Assembly (NCBI GenBank): GCA_965220285.1
Contig: OZ244818.1
Span: 4,712,001-4,776,000, forward strand
Source of the DNA: Bin5 sp009843665
Lineage (GTDB): Bacteria; Chloroflexota; Anaerolineae; Caldilineales; Caldilineaceae
Direction of reading: 5' to 3'
DNA length: 64,000 bases
The position numbers and the translations under genes are program-made. The notes under the pieces were generated by a model. That model did not search any database, was not told the DNA's origin, and was given only the letters and a program-made list of their open reading frames with translations. This document shows, piece after piece, positions 59,678 to 64,000 of this stretch. How positions within the stretch are numbered: the stretch's first letter is position 1; the number at the start of each line of letters is the position of its first letter.

Positions 59678-61117
59678 ATGATTACCCGTATCGAACTCGA
59701 TGGCTTCAAAACGTTCCAGGAATTCTCTCTGGATCTGTCGCCTCTGCAGGTAATCGTCGGCGCCAACGGAGTGGGCAAGAGCAATCTCTTTTGTGCTCTC
59801 CGTTTGCTCGGACGCCTGGCCGATTCGAATGTCGGTGCTACGTTTCACCAATTGCAGGGTGAAGTTGGTGAGCTCTTTCTCGTTCGTCAGCAAGGCGAGT
59901 CGGCGGACCGAATCCGTTTGGCGATCGAAATGCTGGTCGATCAGGAAGTGCGAGATGAATGGGGCAGCTGCCAAGAGCTCAGGTTTCCCCGCATGCGCTA
60001 TGAATTGGAGATAGTCCGTCGCCTGGACACCCGGGGACAGGAACGGTTGAACGTCGACCATGAGTTCTTGGCTCCGATCCCGCGTCAAAAGGATAGGTGG
60101 ACGAAGGCCAACAAGCTGAAGACCGGCGGCAATTGGATTCCGGCGATGACCGGTGGACGATCGTCTCCCTTCATTTCCACACATAAGAGCAAAGAAGAAA
60201 CGATTCTGGTTCTGCACCAGGATGGCAAAAGCGGTAGGAGTGAAATCGAAGCTGCTCAGGCAGGGCGAACACTGTTGAGTGGAGCAAGGAACACTGAGTT
60301 TCCTCATGCCTTTGCCGCTGCCGAAGAATTGAGGGCATGGCGGTTTCTACAACTAGACCCGGAGATTCTGCGGCAACCCAGCCCCTCGACGGCGCCCGCG
60401 AATCTAGTTGACAGTGGCAGAAACCTGCCCAACGTTCTGGCACGCATGAAGGCCTCCAATCCAAAGCTCTTAGACGACGTTTCTCGCGATCTGGCCAGCC
60501 ATCTGCCAGGCGCGATGCAGATCGATGTGAATGAAGATCGCGAGGCCGGTCGATTTGTTATCTGGGCGAAAGCTGAAGACGGACGGAGATTCTCGGCTCG
60601 CGCGCTCTCAGACGGCGCGCTGCGCGCGCTCGCCCTGGTTACCTTGAGGAATGACCCAGAGCACTGCGGGCTCGTCTGTTTTGAGGATCCCGAGAACAGC
60701 GTTCACCCTTCCCGACTAAAGGACTTGACACACATTCTACAGGACTTGACTACCAGTTTTTCATCGACCGAGGACGATGATGCACCCTTGCGTCAAGTGA
60801 TTTGCAACACGCATTCCCCTGTACTCATAAGCCACCCGGACATCTTGTCCCATGTCCTCTTTGCTTACTTGGCCCCTCGTACAGACTCTGAGGGCTACAG
60901 CCAGTTCCCTCCAGTAACTCGCATGGTGCCTGTCATTCCCGATCCGTTGCAACCGGCTCTACCAATCCCCGAAGAGGTGCAGAGCTTTACCCTAAGCGAA
61001 GTGCAAAGCTACCTGAAAAGCGCCGATCTGGGCGCGGCTCGGTCACACTTGGGGGCGCATTTGGCCCGCGACAACGGCGAGGTCATCGGCAAAGATGAGA
61101 CAGAGGAAGTCGTCTAA
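59678..61117 (+). CDS. AAA-family ATPase (SMC/RecF-like, DUF2813-type)
   Basis: 479 residues from the ATG at 59678. ABC-ATPase head: Walker A GANGVGKS (residues 28 to 35), signature-like ALSDGALRALALV, Walker B LVCFEDPENSVHP and the H-loop NTHSPVLI. A middle insert replaces a long coiled coil. Such stand-alone ATPases often pair with a TOPRIM, DUF4276 or nuclease protein in defence systems, but no partner follows here; the next gene is metabolic. Role may be DNA-linked defence or repair. Confidence 0.8.
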   Translation: MITRIELDGFKTFQEFSLDLSPLQVIVGANGVGKSNLFCALRLLGRLADSNVGATFHQLQGEVGELFLVRQQGESADRIRLAIEMLVDQEVRDEWGSCQELRFPRMRYELEIVRRLDTRGQERLNVDHEFLAPIPRQKDRWTKANKLKTGGNWIPAMTGGRSSPFISTHKSKEETILVLHQDGKSGRSEIEAAQAGRTLLSGARNTEFPHAFAAAEELRAWRFLQLDPEILRQPSPSTAPANLVDSGRNLPNVLARMKASNPKLLDDVSRDLASHLPGAMQIDVNEDREAGRFVIWAKAEDGRRFSARALSDGALRALALVTLRNDPEHCGLVCFEDPENSVHPSRLKDLTHILQDLTTSFSSTEDDDAPLRQVICNTHSPVLISHPDILSHVLFAYLAPRTDSEGYSQFPPVTRMVPVIPDPLQPALPIPEEVQSFTLSEVQSYLKSADLGAARSHLGAHLARDNGEVIGKDETEEVV

Positions 61118-61217
61118 GGCTTCTAGGTCGGCACCACACGTCGCCTCTGAAATCAACTCGTTTCCGGCACCCTAAAATTCGTTCAACTATCCGAAAATGG
61201 AGTAAAATAGGAGCATC

Positions 61218-62273
61218 ATGCCTAATATTCAACCTTCTGTCTTGCGAGAAGTCGGCTATCAACTTTTTGAAGCTTCAGGCTGCACGCCCGAAGACTCTCG
61301 CGCTGTGGTTGACCACCTCGTTGAGTCAAATCTCTTCGGCCATGACTCCCACGGCGCCATTCGCTACTACGACTACACGCGTGCGATTCGTGAGGGACGC
61401 TTCCAACCCCAGGCAACCCCTACCATAGTACGCAACTATCCGAGTACTGCTGTCGTGGATGCAGGTGGAGCTCTGGGCCAAGTCGGCGCCACCTTTGCAA
61501 TCAATCTGGCGATCGAGAAAGCGCGCCAGCACGGTCTGGCCACTGTCACTCTGCGCAACACAAGCCACGTGGGCCGCGCCGGTGCATACCCCCTGATGGC
61601 GGCTCGTCAGGGCAACATGATCGCGTTGGCATTCGTGAATGCCGGGCGGCTAGGTTACCAGATTGCCCCGTTTGGCGGGCTGGAGGGTCGCTTAAGCACA
61701 AACCCCATCGCGTTTTCCGCGCCGCGCCCCGACACAGACCCGATCCTTGTCGATTTGACTACCTCCGTCGTTGCCGAAGGTAAGGTTCGAGTCGCAATCA
61801 ATCAGGGCAGTCAGGTGCCTGAAGGATGGCTGATTGACTCCGAAGGCAACCCAACAACCGAACCAAATGATTTCAGGGCCGACCCGCCCGGCGCGATCCT
61901 GCCTCTGGGAGGGGTGGTAGCCCACAAGGGCTTCGCCCTCGGTCTTGTGGTAGAATTGCTGGGTGGCGCGCTCAGCGGTGAAGGCTGTGCCGACGGCTCT
62001 CGGACTATGAGGAGCAATGGCGTTCTTTTCACCGTCTACAACATCGAACACTTTACAGAGCTCTCTACCTACTACGATGAAGTTGAGGGCTTGCTTCGTC
62101 ACGTCAAGTCCAGCCGACTCGCGCCGGGATTCAAGGAGATTCTGGCGCCGGGTGAGCCAGAATTTCGCAGCGCACAGCGCAAAGAGAAAAATGGCATCGA
62201 AATCGACGAAACGACCTGGGCCCACATTTGCCAGGAAGGACGCATTCTGGGTCTGGATCCGGACAGCTGGTAA
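61218..62273 (+). CDS. Ldh-family (malate/L-lactate/sulfolactate-type) NAD(P) oxidoreductase
   Basis: 351 residues with AGGAG before the ATG. Family motifs: DHLVESNLFGHDSHGAIRYY, VDAGGALGQVGATFAINLAI, VTLRNTSHVGRAGAYPLMAA (with the catalytic His), PFGGLEGRLSTNPIAFSAPR, LDLTTSVVAEGKV-type strand, and HKGFALGLVVELLGGALSG. Oxidises 2-hydroxy acids with NAD(P)+. Upstream of a methyltransferase/corrinoid pair, with 73 bases between. Confidence 0.92.
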   Translation: MPNIQPSVLREVGYQLFEASGCTPEDSRAVVDHLVESNLFGHDSHGAIRYYDYTRAIREGRFQPQATPTIVRNYPSTAVVDAGGALGQVGATFAINLAIEKARQHGLATVTLRNTSHVGRAGAYPLMAARQGNMIALAFVNAGRLGYQIAPFGGLEGRLSTNPIAFSAPRPDTDPILVDLTTSVVAEGKVRVAINQGSQVPEGWLIDSEGNPTTEPNDFRADPPGAILPLGGVVAHKGFALGLVVELLGGALSGEGCADGSRTMRSNGVLFTVYNIEHFTELSTYYDEVEGLLRHVKSSRLAPGFKEILAPGEPEFRSAQRKEKNGIEIDETTWAHICQEGRILGLDPDSW

Positions 62274-62346
62274 GAGACTTCGAATCCCGCCATCCATTTC
62301 AATGGTGCACGAACAGGGCCGATTGTTACGCTGAAAGGAGCAAACC

Positions 62347-63375
62347 ATGGAACAGATGACTTCAAAACAGCGTTTTCTGGCTGGACTGAACGGCGAACCC
62401 GTGGACAGGCCGCCGGCGGCCAGCATTGTGTCCGTGATCACCTACGAGTTGATGGACATAACCGGCGCCCACTTCCCCCATGCCAACATTGAACCCGAAC
62501 CAATGGCAACCTTGGCCGCCGGCGCCCATGAAGTAATGGGATTCGACAGCGTGATGCCTATATTCAGCATCGCCCAAGAGGCTACCGCTCTCGGCTGCCA
62601 GGTCGATTGGTCGGATACGGACATGATGCCCAACCCAACAGATGCGCCCTGGGCCGACCGTGACGTCGAAATCGAACTGCCTGATGGCTTCCCCGATTCC
62701 TTCCTGGAAGACAAGTATGTCAAGTGTTCCATCGACGCCATCCGCCTCCTGAAACAGCACTTCGGCGACGACGTGATGGTACTTGGCAAAGTGATGGGAC
62801 CTTGGACTCTCTCCTACCACTGCTACAACACGCAGGAGTTTTTGTTCGATACCATCATGGACCCAGACCGCGTTCGTAAGTCCCTGGAGACTCTGGCGCC
62901 CGTGCCGCTTGCCTATGCGTCGGCACAGATTGAGGCTGGTGCCGACGCCATCGTCTGGGCGGATCACGCGACCGGAGACCTGGTTCGAAACACAATGTAT
63001 CGTGACTTTCTCCTGCCTCATCACCAGGAGTTAATTCCCCAAGTCGATGCGCCCGTCATCTTGCACTGCTGCGGCAAGACCCTCGACAGGGTCGAATACT
63101 TCAGTGAAGCCGGATTTGCTTGTTATCACTTCGAGTCTGCCAACCCTCCCGATGAAATGGTCGAAAAGGCGGCTGGCAAAATGAAGTTGACAGGTAACGT
63201 AAACAACCCGGTTACCTTGTACGCCCGTGGGCCTGTGGAAGCACGTGCCGAAGCGCAAGCCGCCATTGACGCCGGTGTGGACATCATTGCCCCTGAATGC
63301 GCTGTTCCCTTGCAGGCGCCGGTCGCCAACCTCAAGTCAATTGTGGAAACGTGCATTGACAACCCCCAACAATAG
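62347..63375 (+). CDS. MtaA/CmuA-type methyltransferase (uroporphyrinogen decarboxylase family)
   Basis: 342 residues. TSKQRFLAGLNGEPVDRPPA is the family N-terminus; GEADAIVWADHATGDLV-type segment, then the zinc site VILHCCGKTLDRVEYFSEAG and TGNVNNPVTLYARGPVE. The His-Cys-x-Gly zinc ligands and late Cys (APECAVPLQAPVANL) are present. Transfers a methyl group between a corrinoid protein and a thiol or folate acceptor. Ribosome site AAAGGAG. Pairs with the corrinoid protein gene 12 bases downstream. Confidence 0.88.
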   Translation: MEQMTSKQRFLAGLNGEPVDRPPAASIVSVITYELMDITGAHFPHANIEPEPMATLAAGAHEVMGFDSVMPIFSIAQEATALGCQVDWSDTDMMPNPTDAPWADRDVEIELPDGFPDSFLEDKYVKCSIDAIRLLKQHFGDDVMVLGKVMGPWTLSYHCYNTQEFLFDTIMDPDRVRKSLETLAPVPLAYASAQIEAGADAIVWADHATGDLVRNTMYRDFLLPHHQELIPQVDAPVILHCCGKTLDRVEYFSEAGFACYHFESANPPDEMVEKAAGKMKLTGNVNNPVTLYARGPVEARAEAQAAIDAGVDIIAPECAVPLQAPVANLKSIVETCIDNPQQ

Positions 63376-63387
63376 GAGCCCTGAACC

Positions 63388-64000
63388 ATGAGCCGCGAAG
63401 AAGAAATCAAAAAAGGGCTGTACGAGCACACCTTAGTCGGTGAAGCGCCCGAGGTAGTCGAGTTGACGCAGGAGGGTATCGACTTGGGTATGGATCCGCT
63501 CGATATCCTATTTGGGGCACTTATTCCTTCTTTGCAGGAAGTCGGCCGCCTTTTTGAAATCGGCGAATACTTCGTGCCCGAAATGCTGGTCGCGGCGCGT
63601 GCAATGCAAGGAGCAATGGCATTGTTACGGCCTCTACTGGTCGACAAAGGAGCGGAGCCGATAGGCAAAGTCGTCATGCTTACTGTCAAGGGCGATGTTC
63701 ACGACATTGGCAAGAATCTGTGCAACATCATGTTGGAGGGAGAGGGCTTCGAAATCGTTGACTTGGGCGTCAATGTCAAGCCGGAAGATGTGGTCGCCGC
63801 CACACAGGAACACCAACCACAGCTCCTGGGATTCTCCGCGTTCTTGACAACAACCATGCCCTTCTTTAAGTCCAATCTGGCCGCGCTGGCCGATGCCGGA
63901 CTGCGAGACTCTGTAAAGGTAATGGTTGGAGGGGCTCCCGTTACACAGGAGTACGCCGATAGCGTTGGCGCCGACGGTTTCGCTCCGGATGCCAGCGCCG
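63388..64000 (+). CDS. Corrinoid (B12-binding) methyltransferase protein, partial
   Basis: At least 204 residues, running off the right edge. An N-terminal B12-binding cap (GMDPLDILFGALIPSLQEVG, then FEIGEYFVPEMLVAARAMQG) is followed by the B12 domain with the cobalt-ligating GDVHDIGKNL and the later GFSAFLTTTM and VGGAPVT motifs. It shuttles methyl groups between a substrate-specific methyltransferase, probably just outside the window, and the MtaA-like enzyme. AGGAG lies 9 bases before the ATG. Confidence 0.92.
   Translation, partial: MSREEEIKKGLYEHTLVGEAPEVVELTQEGIDLGMDPLDILFGALIPSLQEVGRLFEIGEYFVPEMLVAARAMQGAMALLRPLLVDKGAEPIGKVVMLTVKGDVHDIGKNLCNIMLEGEGFEIVDLGVNVKPEDVVAATQEHQPQLLGFSAFLTTTMPFFKSNLAALADAGLRDSVKVMVGGAPVTQEYADSVGADGFAPDASA

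Overview
The window is GC-rich bacterial DNA. The protein families (Thr/Pro-linker exported protein, LysM proteins carrying an inserted domain, orphan solute-binding/VWA proteins, a form II CoxL-like subunit, phytanoyl-CoA dioxygenase, CmuA-type methyltransferase plus corrinoid protein) suggest a Chloroflexota relative, perhaps Caldilinea/Anaerolineae-like or SAR202-like. That placement is inference from gene content, not a phylogeny.

Positions 1 to 27970 are the right part of a prophage with an HK97-type capsid and siphovirus-like tail genes. Every gene is on the minus strand. Reading in transcription order from the right: tyrosine integrase, small early genes, a replication initiator with iteron-like repeats inside its own coding sequence, a run of tiny overlapping early genes, a ParB-like protein, and DNA- or zinc-binding small proteins ending in a strong terminator. 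A promoter with an operator-like dyad follows at about 19955. It drives a further gene, the terminase subunits, a membrane/holin-like cassette, an Acb2-like (anti-CBASS family) protein, a portal/MuF fusion, protease, capsid, connectors, tail tube, tail chaperones with a canonical -1 slippery site, and a tape measure protein with 42-residue repeats that runs off the left edge. The prophage ends in a 3' fragment of tRNA-His, which is the attR junction. The intact tRNA should lie at the other end, outside the window.

Positions 28 to 34 kb, directly beyond attR, are an accessory island. It holds a DUF4238 protein, a HARE-HTH/HsdR-N-like protein, a gene broken by an in-frame amber codon, a KTSC-domain protein, an IS3-family insertion sequence, a transposase remnant and a DUF1828-like protein. 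This looks like a defence or turnover hotspot next to a tRNA.

Positions 34 to 43 kb carry catabolic genes: two SDR dehydrogenases, a TIM-barrel sugar isomerase/epimerase, two Gfo/Idh/MocA dehydrogenases, and an operon of a CoxL-like molybdoenzyme subunit, a MaoC hydratase and a PhyH dioxygenase. A 1.6 kb non-coding stretch follows, with a degenerate repeat array of about 120 bp units.

Positions 44.8 to 50.9 kb hold a radical SAM gene whose apparent stop is a UGA in a Cys-Sec-Ala-Glu-Pro context. It is therefore predicted to be a selenoprotein of the CUAEP/CCAEP-tail family. It is followed closely by nicotinate phosphoribosyltransferase, MiaB and a Ca/Na antiporter. Positions 51 to 56 kb are a minus-strand group of three solute-binding-type proteins (one fused to a VWA domain, one broken by an amber codon) and a small membrane zinc-ribbon protein, with no permease or ATPase. 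Then come a Swt1-like HEPN coiled-coil protein, a secreted protein with two LysM domains each split by a Cys-flanked insert, an AAA ATPase, an Ldh-family dehydrogenase, and a methyltransferase/corrinoid pair that runs off the right edge.
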